Made by a program: the position numbers and the translations under genes. This document shows, piece after piece, positions 1-8,602 of a stretch of 64,000 bases of DNA. Positions within the stretch are counted from its first letter, which is position 1; every line of letters starts with the position of its first letter. The notes beneath the pieces were generated by a model. It was not told where the DNA came from, ran no database searches, and worked only from the letters and a program-made list of their open reading frames with translations. Source of the stretch: Clostridia bacterium. GTDB taxonomy: Bacteria; Bacillota; Clostridia; TANB77; CAG-508. Where the stretch lies: contig JAFXPH010000015.1 in assembly GCA_017528085.1 (NCBI GenBank), positions 1 through 64,000 of the forward strand, given 5' to 3'.

Positions 1-95
1 TTAATAATAAAAATAAATAAAAAATTAATTATTTTTTAATCAAATTATTTTATAATTCCTACATATTATATATAATTATTTTTAAGGATATTTCA

Positions 96-124
96 TTGAC
101 TATAAAATGATTTTATTGTATGAT
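96..124 (+). promoter_or_regulatory. sigma-A promoter of clpE with palindromic spacer
   Basis: TTGACT (96-101), a 17-bp spacer and TATGAT (119-124), about 40 bp upstream of clpE. The spacer contains a perfect palindrome, ATAAAAT-G-ATTTTAT (102-116), placed where a repressor could block RNA polymerase. I see no GGTCAAA heptads of the kind bound by CtsR, the usual clpE repressor in Firmicutes. Positions 1-95 are AT-rich with nothing else recognisable. Confidence 0.7.
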
Positions 125-162
125 ATGATTACGATTTAAAGAAAGCTAGAGGTGATTTATAT

Positions 163-2478
163 ATGTTATGTTCAGTATGCCATAAGAATACAGCCGTAGT
201 TTTTGTTAATAAAATGGAAGATGGTAAAAAATCAGTTGAAGGTTATTGCTATAATTGTGCCAAAGAAAAAGGTATAAATCCATTAGAAGCTTTAGCAAAA
301 AATGCGAACATTTCAAACGAAGAACTTGAAGATATGTCTTCTCAATTTGAAAGTTTGCTAAAAGATTTTTCTGAGAATATGAATCTAGAATCACTTGGAA
401 TTAATCCAGATGATTTAGGTGAAGAAGCTCAAGGCAACCCTGCCCTAGGCGGACTTCTTGATTTATTTAAAAGTAAAGAAGATTCACAAGATGCAGATGC
501 TGATAAAGCAGAATCTCAAGAAGGTTCTGGAAAGAAATCAGTTAAGGTTGATAAAAAACCAAAGAGCAATAAAAAGAAATTCTTAGATACTTTCGGAACA
601 AATTTAACAAACAAAGCTAAAAATAATCTATTAGATGACGTTATCGGTAGAGAAGTTGAAATTGAAAGAGTAATTCAAATTTTAAATAGAAGATCTAAAA
701 ATAATCCATGTTTAATTGGTGAGCCTGGTGTAGGTAAAACAGCAATTGCTCAAGGTTTAGCAATAAAGATTGCTAAACAAGAAGTACCAGCTAAACTTTT
801 AAATAAGGAAGTATATTTACTAGATATGACTGCAATCATTGCTGGTACTCAATTCAGAGGTCAATTTGAACAAAGAATGAAAGCACTAGTTGATGAATGT
901 AAAGCATATGGAAATATAATTTTAGTTATTGATGAGATTCATAATATCATAGGTGCAGGTGATGCAGAACATTCTATGAATGCTGCAAACATTTTAAAAC
1001 CTTCCCTATCAAATGGTGATATTCAATTAATTGGTACTACAACTATTAAAGAATATAGAAAGTATATTGAAAAGGATTCTGCTCTAGAGAGAAGATTCCA
1101 ACCAGTTATTGTTGATGAGCCAAATATTGAGGATTCAATTAAGATCTTAAATGGTGTTAAGAAATATTATGAGAATTATCATAAAGTTGTTATTACTCCA
1201 GATTTAGTAGAAAAAGCTGTTAAGATGAGTGAAAAATATATTCACGATAGATTCCTACCAGATAAAGCTATAGATTTAATTGATGAAGCTTGTTCAAAGA
1301 TCAATCTAAAGAACAAAGAACTATATGAAATAGAAGTTATTAAAAATGAACTAGAAAAATTAGCTGAAGAAAAAGAAGCTGCTGTTTCATCTGATTCTAT
1401 CGAAGATTATCAAAAAGCTGCAGATTTAAAAACTAAAGAATGTAGCTTAACTGAAAAACTAAATGAATTAGAAAGCAAATTAAAACCTTCAGTTCTTTCA
1501 GTTCAAGACTTAGCTGAAGTAATAGAAAGATGGACAAAAATACCAGTTACAAAAATAACTGAAGCTGAAACTGTAAAATTATTAAAACTAGAAGAAAATC
1601 TTCATAAACATATTATTGGACAAGACCAAGCTGTTGTTGCTGTATCTAAGGCAATTAGAAGAAACAGAGCTGGAATTCAAAGTTCAAAGAGACCACCATC
1701 ATTCATATTTGTTGGACCAACTGGTGTTGGTAAAACAGAACTAGCTAAAGCATTAGCTTATGAAATGTTTGGTAGTGAAGAAAATATAATTAGATTTGAT
1801 ATGTCTGAGTATATGGAGAGCCATTCAACATCAAAGTTAATTGGTTCACCTCCAGGTTATGTAGGATATGATGATGCAGGACAACTTACTGAAAAAGTAA
1901 AGAGAAGACCATATTCAATCATATTATTAGATGAGATTGAAAAAGCTCATCCAGATGTATTTAATGTATTCTTACAAATATTAGATGATGGCAAATTAAC
2001 AGATTCTCAAGGAAATGTTGTTAATTTTGAAAACACAATAATCATTATGACATCTAATGCAGGTTCTAATTTAAATTCAAACACAATTGGTTTTGGTGAT
2101 TCTAAAATTCAAGATACAAATAAACTAATTGCTGCACTTAAAGATTTATTTAGACCAGAGTTCTTAAATAGAGTTGATGAGATTATTCCATTCAATGCTT
2201 TAACAAACGATGAATTAATTCAAATCATTGATTTATTATTAGCTAAAACAGAAGAAGCTCTATCAACAAAAGAAATCAAACTAGATGTATCTGATGCAGC
2301 TAAGAAATATATCTTAGATCATGGCTCAGATTTAAAATATGGTGCTAGACCATTAAGAAGAGCTATTCAAAAGTATGTTGAAGATGAAATTGCTGATATG
2401 ATTTTGAGAGGCGATGTTGATGCAACTCAAACAATTCATATTGATTGTTCAAATGATAAACTTACATTTAAAGTTTAA
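163..2478 (+). CDS. clpE: ClpE-type AAA+ unfoldase with N-terminal zinc finger
   Basis: Class I Hsp100 ATPase expected to unfold substrates for the ClpP peptidase in the cytoplasm. The 771-aa protein opens with a four-cysteine zinc finger (CSVC near residue 3, CYNC near 29), which is the mark of ClpE rather than ClpC. An acidic, Lys-rich linker follows to about residue 145. The first AAA+ module has Walker A GEPGVGKT and Walker B VIDEIH. A short coiled middle domain comes next (about 400-450). The second AAA+ module has GPTGVGKT and LLDEIE, and a C-terminal D2-small domain closes the protein. The start has an AGAGGTGAT ribosome binding site. It is monocistronic, convergent with the next gene, and shares a bidirectional terminator with it. 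Neither mcsA/mcsB nor ctsR is nearby. Confidence 0.93.
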   Translation: MLCSVCHKNTAVVFVNKMEDGKKSVEGYCYNCAKEKGINPLEALAKNANISNEELEDMSSQFESLLKDFSENMNLESLGINPDDLGEEAQGNPALGGLLDLFKSKEDSQDADADKAESQEGSGKKSVKVDKKPKSNKKKFLDTFGTNLTNKAKNNLLDDVIGREVEIERVIQILNRRSKNNPCLIGEPGVGKTAIAQGLAIKIAKQEVPAKLLNKEVYLLDMTAIIAGTQFRGQFEQRMKALVDECKAYGNIILVIDEIHNIIGAGDAEHSMNAANILKPSLSNGDIQLIGTTTIKEYRKYIEKDSALERRFQPVIVDEPNIEDSIKILNGVKKYYENYHKVVITPDLVEKAVKMSEKYIHDRFLPDKAIDLIDEACSKINLKNKELYEIEVIKNELEKLAEEKEAAVSSDSIEDYQKAADLKTKECSLTEKLNELESKLKPSVLSVQDLAEVIERWTKIPVTKITEAETVKLLKLEENLHKHIIGQDQAVVAVSKAIRRNRAGIQSSKRPPSFIFVGPTGVGKTELAKALAYEMFGSEENIIRFDMSEYMESHSTSKLIGSPPGYVGYDDAGQLTEKVKRRPYSIILLDEIEKAHPDVFNVFLQILDDGKLTDSQGNVVNFENTIIIMTSNAGSNLNSNTIGFGDSKIQDTNKLIAALKDLFRPEFLNRVDEIIPFNALTNDELIQIIDLLLAKTEEALSTKEIKLDVSDAAKKYILDHGSDLKYGARPLRRAIQKYVEDEIADMILRGDVDATQTIHIDCSNDKLTFKV

Positions 2479-2484
2479 TATAAT

Positions 2485-2521
2485 AAAAAAGACTACTAAG
2501 ATTCCTTAGTAGTCTTTTTTT
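2485..2521. terminator. bidirectional intrinsic terminator between clpE and the NlpC/P60 gene
   Basis: A 10-bp perfect stem GACTACTAAG/CTTAGTAGTC (2491-2514) with an ATTC loop, preceded by six A and followed by a T run. It can therefore terminate in both directions between convergent genes. Confidence 0.9.
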
Positions 2522-2528
2522 ATATTCA

Positions 2529-3998
2529 TTATTCAACTAATCTTCTTGCAGAAACATATCTTGTATTATAGTAAGAGTTTGTTGATAAGTTATCAATTAC
2601 TACTCCTCTATCAGGATTTGCAGCATGGATAAATTGATCTCCTCCTATATAAATACCTGTATGTCCTATTCTAGTTTTTCCTTCATTTTGAAATAATAGC
2701 AAATCTCCAGGAAGAAGTTCTGATCTTTCAACTGTTCTTCCAACAGATGCTTGCTCATAAGCAACTGCTCCTAATGAGAATCCAAATTGCTTAAATACAT
2801 ATCTTGTAAATCCTGAGCAATCGAAACCAGATTCTGGAGTTTTTCCTCCAAGAACATATCTGTATCCTAAGTATTGCTTTGCAAGATTTACTACATCGCT
2901 ACCTTTTCCAGATGCTTGTACTGGAGTATTATCTGCAACTACAGGCTCTGGAGCTTTAGCTTGTTCTAATTCTGCAACTTGTTCTTTTAATAGTTCTGAA
3001 TTAGATTTTTCTTCATCCATTCTTTCTTCTGTTAAGCTTCTTGAAGTAACTTCTCTAAATGAAACTAATCTTTTACTAACATATCCTGTTTTATCAGTAT
3101 CATAAGTTATTTTATAGAAATCCCCCTCTTCACCAATAACAGTTACCTTTTCATTTTCTGGTAAAGTAGTTATAACTTCTGCAGTAGTTGAAGCATTTTC
3201 TCTAATATTAGCATGTGGTACACTTATATGTCCTTCCCTATTTGTATCTTCTTTTTTCTCTTCTTCAACTTTTGGAGTTTCTTCTACTGGTTTTTCTTCT
3301 GGCTTAATTTCTTCTACAACAGGTGTTTCTACATCAGCAGTAGTAGTTTTTATTTTCAATATCCAACCACTAACTCCTACATCATTTTCTACTTTATACC
3401 AATTGTTAATACTATCTCTAACTATAACAACCATACCTTCATTTAAGTTTTCAACACTTCCTGAAAACACAGATGGTGTATATCTAAGTATTGTAGAAGA
3501 TTTTATCTTTACTTTACTATTAGTATCAACTTCCTCTATTTCTTGAACTGGTTCAGTAAATTCTTCAACTACTGTGTTTGAAGCTTCCTCAGTAACCTTA
3601 TTTTCTACAAGTTCTACTTTGTTTTCAACCACATTTTCTACTACTTCATTTACAACTGTATTATTAGCTGTGTTTTCTACTGTATTAGTTGTTTCATTTT
3701 TTACAGTATTGTTAGTTACTTTATTAGTTGTAGGAGCTGTAGTATCTGGTTCACTTAATAGTTGAGTTTTTACATATCCTTCTTTGTCTTGATACTTAAT
3801 CTTTGTCCATTCACCTTCTGAAGATAAAACTTCAACTAAGTCACCATAGTATAAAACAGTAACCTTTTCTGAACTTGCTGAAGGTTCCTTTCTTATATTA
3901 GCAGCTGTATTAATTTCTTTTGTAACCGCAATAGAATTAACTGTTAGAGTTAATGCTAAAATGCTTGAAGTTAAAAACAACTTCTTACTAATTTTCAT
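2529..3998 (-). CDS. secreted SH3b-NlpC/P60 peptidoglycan endopeptidase
   Basis: Probable cell-wall hydrolase cutting peptide stems. The order is: signal peptide (1-25); SH3b domain (about 28-82); Asn/Thr/Val-rich linker (about 85-160); a second SH3b (about 162-215); a Pro/Glu linker; a third SH3b (about 255-312); a short coiled segment; and a C-terminal NlpC/P60 domain (about 365-489). The catalytic Cys394 lies in FDCSGF, His446 in RIGHTGIY and a third polar residue near His458. SH3b domains usually bind wall peptides. The gene starts 22 bp after aspS ends with no terminator between, so it may be co-transcribed with aspS. RBS is AAGAGGT. The exact bond cut cannot be read from sequence. Confidence 0.9.
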   Translation of the reverse strand: MKISKKLFLTSSILALTLTVNSIAVTKEINTAANIRKEPSASSEKVTVLYYGDLVEVLSSEGEWTKIKYQDKEGYVKTQLLSEPDTTAPTTNKVTNNTVKNETTNTVENTANNTVVNEVVENVVENKVELVENKVTEEASNTVVEEFTEPVQEIEEVDTNSKVKIKSSTILRYTPSVFSGSVENLNEGMVVIVRDSINNWYKVENDVGVSGWILKIKTTTADVETPVVEEIKPEEKPVEETPKVEEEKKEDTNREGHISVPHANIRENASTTAEVITTLPENEKVTVIGEEGDFYKITYDTDKTGYVSKRLVSFREVTSRSLTEERMDEEKSNSELLKEQVAELEQAKAPEPVVADNTPVQASGKGSDVVNLAKQYLGYRYVLGGKTPESGFDCSGFTRYVFKQFGFSLGAVAYEQASVGRTVERSELLPGDLLLFQNEGKTRIGHTGIYIGGDQFIHAANPDRGVVIDNLSTNSYYNTRYVSARRLVE

Positions 3999-4020
3999 AA
4001 AATAATACCTCTTATATATA

Positions 4021-5796
4021 CTAATCGTTATCTTTTAAGTCTAACTTGATGTGAACTTCTTCTAATTGTTTCTCAGAAACTTTAGAAGGAGCATTCATTA
4101 ATACATCTCTTGCTCTCTTGTTTTTAGGGAATGCAATAACTTCTCTAATATTATCTTGTTTTGCAAGTAACATTATAATTCTATCAATACCTGGTGCAGC
4201 ACCTGCATGTGGTGGTGTACCATAACTAAATGCATTAAACAATGCACCAAATTTATTCTTTACATCGTCAACTGTATAACCAGCAATTTCAAATGCCTTA
4301 ATCATAATATCTTGATCATGGTTTCTAACAGCACCTGACATAATCTCATATCCATTACATACAGCATCATATTGGTATGCTAAGATATCTAATGGGTCTT
4401 TGCTTTCTAGTGCTTCTAAACCACCTTGTGGCATAGAGAATGGATTATGGCAGAAATCAATAGTTCCTTCATCTGATAATTCATACATTGGGAAGTCTAC
4501 TATAAAGCAGAATCTATATGTATCTTTTTCAAGTAAATCTAATTCTGTACCAAGTTTAATTCTAACTTGACCAGCTATTTTTTGTGCTTTGCTGAATTCA
4601 TCAGCAACAAAGAATATAGCATCTCCTGCTTTAATATCCATTTGTTTGAAAAGTTTTTCTTTTCTTGCCTCATCTATAAATTTGCTAATTCCACCATTTA
4701 ATTCTAGATTCTCATCAACTTTAACCCAAGCAAGTCCTTTAGCATCTGCTTCTTCTTGTGCAAATGTAGACATATTATCAAAGAATTTTCTTGGTTTTTC
4801 TTCCATATTTGAAGTTTTAATTGCTTTAACAGTTTTATCTTTAAATGCATTAAATTCAGTTCCTTCAAATACTTCAGTTACATCTTCTATAATTAATGGG
4901 TTTCTTAAGTCTGGTTTATCAGTTCCATATTTTTCCATTGATTCTCTATATGGAATTCTAATAAATGGTCCTTCATCTACTTTCCATTCAGTATTCTTCT
5001 TAAATACTTCAGGAAGAACTTTCTCAACTACTTTGAATACATCTTCTTGAGTTACAAAGCTCATTTCAAAGTCTAATTGGTAGAATTCTCCTGGTGATCT
5101 ATCTGCTCTTGGGTCTTCATCTCTAAAACATGGAGCTATTTGATAGTACTTTTCAAAACCAGATACCATTAGTAATTGTTTAAATTGTTGTGGTGCTTGT
5201 GGTAAAGCATAAAATTCACCTGGATGTAATCTACTTGGTACTAAAAAGTCCCTTGCACCTTCTGGTGATGAATTAGCTAGAATTGGAGTTTGTATTTCAA
5301 CAAATCCAAGTTCATCCATAGCTGTCCTAAAGTCTTTTAATATTTTTGATCTAAGTAAAATATTCTTATGAATACTATCATTTCTTAAATCCAAAAATCT
5401 ATATTCTAATCTTAAATCTTCTCTAACATTTTGTCCATCAACATTGATTTCGAATGGTAAACTATTTCTACATTTACCTAATACTGTTATAGAATCAGCA
5501 ATTACTTCAATATCTCCTGTAGGGATTTTATCATTTTTACTGCTTCTTTCTACTACCTTACCTTCTACTGTAATTGTACATTCTTTGTTAATGTCTTTTA
5601 ATACATCTGAAAATGCATTTGTATCTGAAATAACAATTTGAGTAATACCATTTTCGTCTCTTAAATCAATAAACATCATACTTCCAAGGTTTCTTATTGT
5701 TTGAACGAAACCTGCTAATCTTACAGTTTTGTTTACATCTGTTATTCTAAGTTCTCCACATGTATTACTTCTATACTCGTTTGACACTTTCCTCAT
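4021..5796 (-). CDS. aspS: aspartyl-tRNA synthetase
   Basis: Charges tRNA-Asp with aspartate in the cytoplasm. At 591 aa it is a full bacterial-type class IIb synthetase: N-terminal OB-fold anticodon-binding domain (about 1-110), a class II core containing FRDEDPRADR, the bacterial GAD insertion (about 290-420), and motif 3 GIDRIIMLL near the C-terminus. AGAGG abuts the ATG at 5796 with no spacing but sits 9 nt before an in-frame GTG at 5787, so the true start may be codon 4. There is no T-box: the leader from the mapped promoter is only about 25-30 nt. Confidence 0.95.
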   Translation of the reverse strand: MRKVSNEYRSNTCGELRITDVNKTVRLAGFVQTIRNLGSMMFIDLRDENGITQIVISDTNAFSDVLKDINKECTITVEGKVVERSSKNDKIPTGDIEVIADSITVLGKCRNSLPFEINVDGQNVREDLRLEYRFLDLRNDSIHKNILLRSKILKDFRTAMDELGFVEIQTPILANSSPEGARDFLVPSRLHPGEFYALPQAPQQFKQLLMVSGFEKYYQIAPCFRDEDPRADRSPGEFYQLDFEMSFVTQEDVFKVVEKVLPEVFKKNTEWKVDEGPFIRIPYRESMEKYGTDKPDLRNPLIIEDVTEVFEGTEFNAFKDKTVKAIKTSNMEEKPRKFFDNMSTFAQEEADAKGLAWVKVDENLELNGGISKFIDEARKEKLFKQMDIKAGDAIFFVADEFSKAQKIAGQVRIKLGTELDLLEKDTYRFCFIVDFPMYELSDEGTIDFCHNPFSMPQGGLEALESKDPLDILAYQYDAVCNGYEIMSGAVRNHDQDIMIKAFEIAGYTVDDVKNKFGALFNAFSYGTPPHAGAAPGIDRIIMLLAKQDNIREVIAFPKNKRARDVLMNAPSKVSEKQLEEVHIKLDLKDND

Positions 5797-5826
5797 CCTC
5801 TTTTTCTTCTTAAATTTTGCATAAGT

Positions 5827-5855
5827 ATTATATATTATTTTTATAATAATTTCAA
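5827..5855 (-). promoter_or_regulatory. sigma-A promoter of aspS
   Basis: On the minus strand TTGAAA (5850-5855), 17-bp spacer, TATAAT (5827-5832). A near-consensus promoter upstream of aspS, lying after the terminator of the upstream gene. Confidence 0.8.
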
Positions 5856-5876
5856 TGTATAAGCCATATTTTGAAT

Positions 5877-5907
5877 AAAAAAATACACCTCTTTAAGAGG
5901 TGTATTT
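5877..5907 (-). terminator. intrinsic terminator after the FGE-like gene
   Basis: Near-perfect inverted repeat AAATACACCTCTT/AAGAGGTGTATTT (5881-5907) followed on the minus strand by a run of seven T, just after the stop codon at 5916. Confidence 0.88.
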
Positions 5908-5915
5908 GACATCTA

Positions 5916-7097
5916 TTATTTCTTAAATAATATCATTCTGAATCCCCAATATTCATCTGAAGTTTCTTGGTTATATCCTGTTCTTGTAGAAGGTTTTAAG
6001 TTAAGTCTTGCACAACCTCCACGAACAACTCTATATACTATTTGAGATTTATCTTTACCTGTTTTCTTCTTTCCATTTTGCTCATTATATGTTTCTGCTG
6101 TCCACTCTCTTACGTTACCAGCCATATCACATATGTTATTTACGATATCGCTCTTGAAATCTCCAGTAGGTAATATTGTTTTATTATCTCCTACTCCATA
6201 ATTACCAAATGTAATTGCTTCAGAGTATTTATTTGCTCCTTCAACATTTTCATCCATCCAAGCTAAAGCTGTATCCCAAGCAAAACTGTTAATTAAATCA
6301 GTTTCAATATCATCAGGATAATTTAGTGCAGTTGCTGTTGCTGAACATGCTTGTGAAGCTGTTAAGAAATCTACGTTTGTCCAAGGAATTTGACCTCCCA
6401 AGCTTCCTGCACAAACAGTTCCATCTCCAACATTATATTGGCAGCTTTCAAATCTTCCGATGTAGAATCCATAATATTTAGCTACGCTATTTTCAAGATT
6501 CATTGCTGAAGTACTTGTATCAGAATATTCCCCATTTAAACTAACATTTCTTGTTAAATATCCATTTGGAATTGGTACCCAAACGAATTGATTTCCATGA
6601 GCATCTTGAATAACATATCCTGTATCTACTTCACCTCCAACATATGAAAATCCTTCTGGAATATAAGGATTGTATGCTGAGATTTCAGCTATGTTAACGA
6701 TATTAATTGTTTGAGATGTTTTTTCTCCATTAACTGTCTCTGTTGAGAAAGTATACTCTCCATTTGCAGTAATTTCATAATCATATTCGTTAGTATTTAG
6801 TACATCTCCTGTTGGAAGTATTATTGATTTAATACTATCCTTATCATTTTCTACATTAGCTAACACATGTACTATAACTTTTGCTACATTTGGTTCTTCA
6901 GTATCAACTGTAAGTTTAATTACAGGTTCTTTAGTTTTGTTTGAAACTTTATTCTCAACCTTTTTACCAGATGAAGTTTTATTTGTTACAACTTCTGCAG
7001 GATTTTGATCATTTAAAATATTAAATACTAAAAAGCCTGCGGCAGCTAATATTAATATTGTTAATACTAGTATAATAAATGTTTTTAAGTTACCCAT
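5916..7097 (-). CDS. membrane-anchored protein with FGE/SUMF1-like C-terminal domain
   Basis: An N-terminal signal anchor (about 5-27) is followed by a Lys/Thr-rich stretch, a region that looks like an Ig-like beta domain (about 55-130) and a C-terminal formylglycine-generating-enzyme/SUMF1-type fold. The last is shown by CDMAGNVREW, VVRGGCARLN and GFRMILF. Sulfatase-activating FGEs carry two cysteines after the RGG motif. Only one Cys is visible here, so an oxidase role is doubtful and binding or a structural role is possible. AAGGAG sits 7 nt before the second ATG (7097) and directly against the first (7103), so 7097 is chosen. It has its own terminator. Confidence 0.75.
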   Translation of the reverse strand: MGNLKTFIILVLTILILAAAGFLVFNILNDQNPAEVVTNKTSSGKKVENKVSNKTKEPVIKLTVDTEEPNVAKVIVHVLANVENDKDSIKSIILPTGDVLNTNEYDYEITANGEYTFSTETVNGEKTSQTINIVNIAEISAYNPYIPEGFSYVGGEVDTGYVIQDAHGNQFVWVPIPNGYLTRNVSLNGEYSDTSTSAMNLENSVAKYYGFYIGRFESCQYNVGDGTVCAGSLGGQIPWTNVDFLTASQACSATATALNYPDDIETDLINSFAWDTALAWMDENVEGANKYSEAITFGNYGVGDNKTILPTGDFKSDIVNNICDMAGNVREWTAETYNEQNGKKKTGKDKSQIVYRVVRGGCARLNLKPSTRTGYNQETSDEYWGFRMILFKK

Positions 7098-7180
7098 AAT
7101 CATGCTCCTTATTATAATTTTTTTATATGTAAATATTATATATATAATTTTTAAAAAGATAAATAGTATTTTTGATAAAA

Positions 7181-7213
7181 ATAAAAAAAAGTAAGATTTA
7201 AAAAATCTTACTT
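7181..7213 (-). terminator. intrinsic terminator after rpmA
   Basis: Stem AAGTAAGATTT/AAATCTTACTT (7189-7213) with a minus-strand T run (7181-7188), 18 bp after the rpmA stop. Confidence 0.85.
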
Positions 7214-7230
7214 AATTTTTATATTATACT

Positions 7231-7488
7231 TTATTTTACTGGATAAACACTTACTTGTTTTTTATCTTTTCCTTTTCTTTCAAATTTAACAGAACCATCA
7301 ACTAAAGCAAATAAAGTGTCGTCGCTTCCTTTACCAACGTTAGTACCAGGATGTACGTTTGTTCCTCTTTGTCTAACGATAATATTTCCAGCTTTTACTT
7401 CTTGTCCGTCAGATTTTTTTACACCAAGTCTCTTTGACTCAGAGTCTCTTCCGTTCTTAACACTACCTTGACCTTTTTTATGTGCCAT
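7231..7488 (-). CDS. rpmA: 50S ribosomal protein L27
   Basis: 85-aa L27, a 50S protein whose N-terminal tail reaches the peptidyl-transferase centre. It starts directly [20 protein letters not shown], the mature N-terminus. Many Firmicutes instead make L27 with a short N-terminal extension removed by the cysteine protease Prp, whose gene normally sits between rplU and rpmA. Here that gene is missing (53 bp between rplU and rpmA) and so is the extension. RBS is AAAGGAG. Co-transcribed with rplU. Confidence 0.95.
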   Translation of the reverse strand: MAHKKGQGSVKNGRDSESKRLGVKKSDGQEVKAGNIIVRQRGTNVHPGTNVGKGSDDTLFALVDGSVKFERKGKDKKQVSVYPVK

Positions 7489-7541
7489 TAAAATTCACTC
7501 CTTTCGCTTAGTATTTATTTTAATCTCATTAATAATCTAAA

Positions 7542-7856
7542 TTATTTTGTTTTAATAGCTGTAATTTCAACTTTAGTAAAATCTTGTCTATGTCCATGAG
7601 TATTTCTCTCATTCTTTTTAGGTTTGTATTTGAAAACTACAACCTTCTTTGATTTACCATTAGCAACTACTTTACCTTCAACAGTTGCTCCTGAAACATA
7701 AGGTGTTCCTACTGTAACTTTACCATCATCTGATACTAATAATACTTTATCAAATGTAACTTTTTTTCCTTCTTCAGCATCTAATTTGTCAAAGAATACA
7801 GTATTTCCTTCTTCTACTTGGTATTGTCTACCACATGCTTCAACGATTGCGTACAT
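7542..7856 (-). CDS. rplU: 50S ribosomal protein L21
   Basis: A 50S subunit protein that contacts 23S rRNA and L20. The real start is the ATG at 7856, giving MYAIVEACGRQYQVEEGNTV and 104 aa. It is preceded by GGGAGGTG, whereas the open frame upstream to 7934 lies in the leader RNA and has no ribosome binding site. The basic C-terminus (KYKPKKNERNTHGHRQDFT) is typical. First gene of rplU-rpmA, driven by the promoter at 7958-7986. Confidence 0.95.
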   Translation of the reverse strand: MYAIVEACGRQYQVEEGNTVFFDKLDAEEGKKVTFDKVLLVSDDGKVTVGTPYVSGATVEGKVVANGKSKKVVVFKYKPKKNERNTHGHRQDFTKVEITAIKTK

Positions 7857-7951
7857 TAATATGCACCTCCCTTTTTGTAATCTCGCTAACTTCCAACTTT
7901 GGTAACTAATTGTTTCATAGTATTTATATACCATAGCTAAGCAGTTTACAG
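7857..7951 (-). ncRNA. 5' leader of rplU, candidate L21 autoregulatory leader
   Basis: About 95 nt lie between the predicted transcription start and the L21 start codon. They can fold into a hairpin ATGGTAT/ATACTAT and a smaller CCAA/TTGG hairpin close to the ribosome binding site. L21 leaders are a known Firmicutes RNA family. The position, length and structure fit, but assignment to the family is inference. Confidence 0.5.
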
Positions 7952-7957
7952 ATATTT

Positions 7958-7986
7958 ATTTTAGCATAAAGAAGGCTTCATGTCAA
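7958..7986 (-). promoter_or_regulatory. sigma-A promoter of rplU-rpmA
   Basis: Minus-strand TTGACA (7981-7986), exactly 17 bp, then TAAAAT (7958-7963). A perfect -35 box, as expected for a ribosomal protein operon. Confidence 0.85.
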
Positions 7987-8006
7987 ACAAAATCGTAATT
8001 TTTTTA

Positions 8007-8038
8007 CAAAAAAAAATAGAGTATCTCTACTCTATTTT
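8007..8038 (-). terminator. intrinsic terminator after the 146-aa gene
   Basis: Perfect 11-bp stem AAAATAGAGTA/TACTCTATTTT (8013-8038) with a TCTC loop and a minus-strand T run. It lies 15 bp after the stop at 8054. Confidence 0.87.
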
Positions 8039-8053
8039 TCTATAATCGTTTTA

Positions 8054-8494
8054 TTAATGTCTCATTCTTTGTCTTTCTTCTCTTTCTTGTTGTTCTAAGA
8101 ATTTTTGTTTTTCAGCTGCAGTAAATTTCTTAGCTGGTTCTTGCTTAACACTATCATCAAACTCTTGTGTTCCATAGTCAGTTCCAACGTTTACTGGGAC
8201 TTCTTTTTCTGCTCTTTTTGGTGCAGAAATTACTCTATCCTTAGGAGCTAAATTGTCTCCTTTTTCATCAACAAGATCTAATACTTTCCCCATATTACTG
8301 GCAGAGTTTCCTTCGATTTTATCTTCAGGATGTTTAGTATTATAATCTTCAATTGTTTTAGCTAAATCTTCATCATCTGGAACATCAACTTCTCTTAAGC
8401 TTCCAAATAAAGCTTTAAAGCCTTCTGATAAATTGCTAAAACCAGATTTAATTATATCTGCAACTCTAGGTTTTACTATTCCTTTAGCGCTCAT
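8054..8494 (-). CDS. uncharacterised 146-aa hydrophilic protein
   Basis: I do not recognise this family. It has no signal peptide and no convincing membrane segment. The N-terminal third (MSAKGIVKPRVADIIKSGFS onward, to about residue 33) could form an amphipathic helix. The middle is acidic (DVPDDEDLAKTIEDYN) and looks disordered. The C-terminus is a charged, Gln/Glu/Arg-rich helix (FLEQQEREERQRMRH). It is a stand-alone unit with its own TTGATT-17-TATAAT promoter, an AAGGAG ribosome binding site and a terminator, so it is very likely expressed. The neighbours are unrelated housekeeping genes (rpoD upstream, rplU downstream). Confidence 0.75.
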   Translation of the reverse strand: MSAKGIVKPRVADIIKSGFSNLSEGFKALFGSLREVDVPDDEDLAKTIEDYNTKHPEDKIEGNSASNMGKVLDLVDEKGDNLAPKDRVISAPKRAEKEVPVNVGTDYGTQEFDDSVKQEPAKKFTAAEKQKFLEQQEREERQRMRH

Positions 8495-8545
8495 ATCAAT
8501 TACTCCTTATATCTTGGATTTGAAGTCCAATTCGAACTCATTATC

Positions 8546-8574
8546 ATTATAACATATAAGTATTGAAAAATCAA
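8546..8574 (-). promoter_or_regulatory. sigma-A promoter of the 146-aa gene, with 5' UTR hairpin
   Basis: Minus-strand TTGATT (8569-8574), 17 bp, TATAAT (8546-8551). The short leader contains a TTGGA/TCCAA hairpin (8514-8530) just before the ribosome binding site. Confidence 0.78.
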
Positions 8575-8602
8575 GTATTTATTACTTAATTTACATAATT
8601 TT

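Noticed and set aside
5797..5915. T-box riboswitch upstream of aspS
   Set aside because: The promoter at 5827-5855 leaves a leader of only about 25-30 nt, too short for a T-box.
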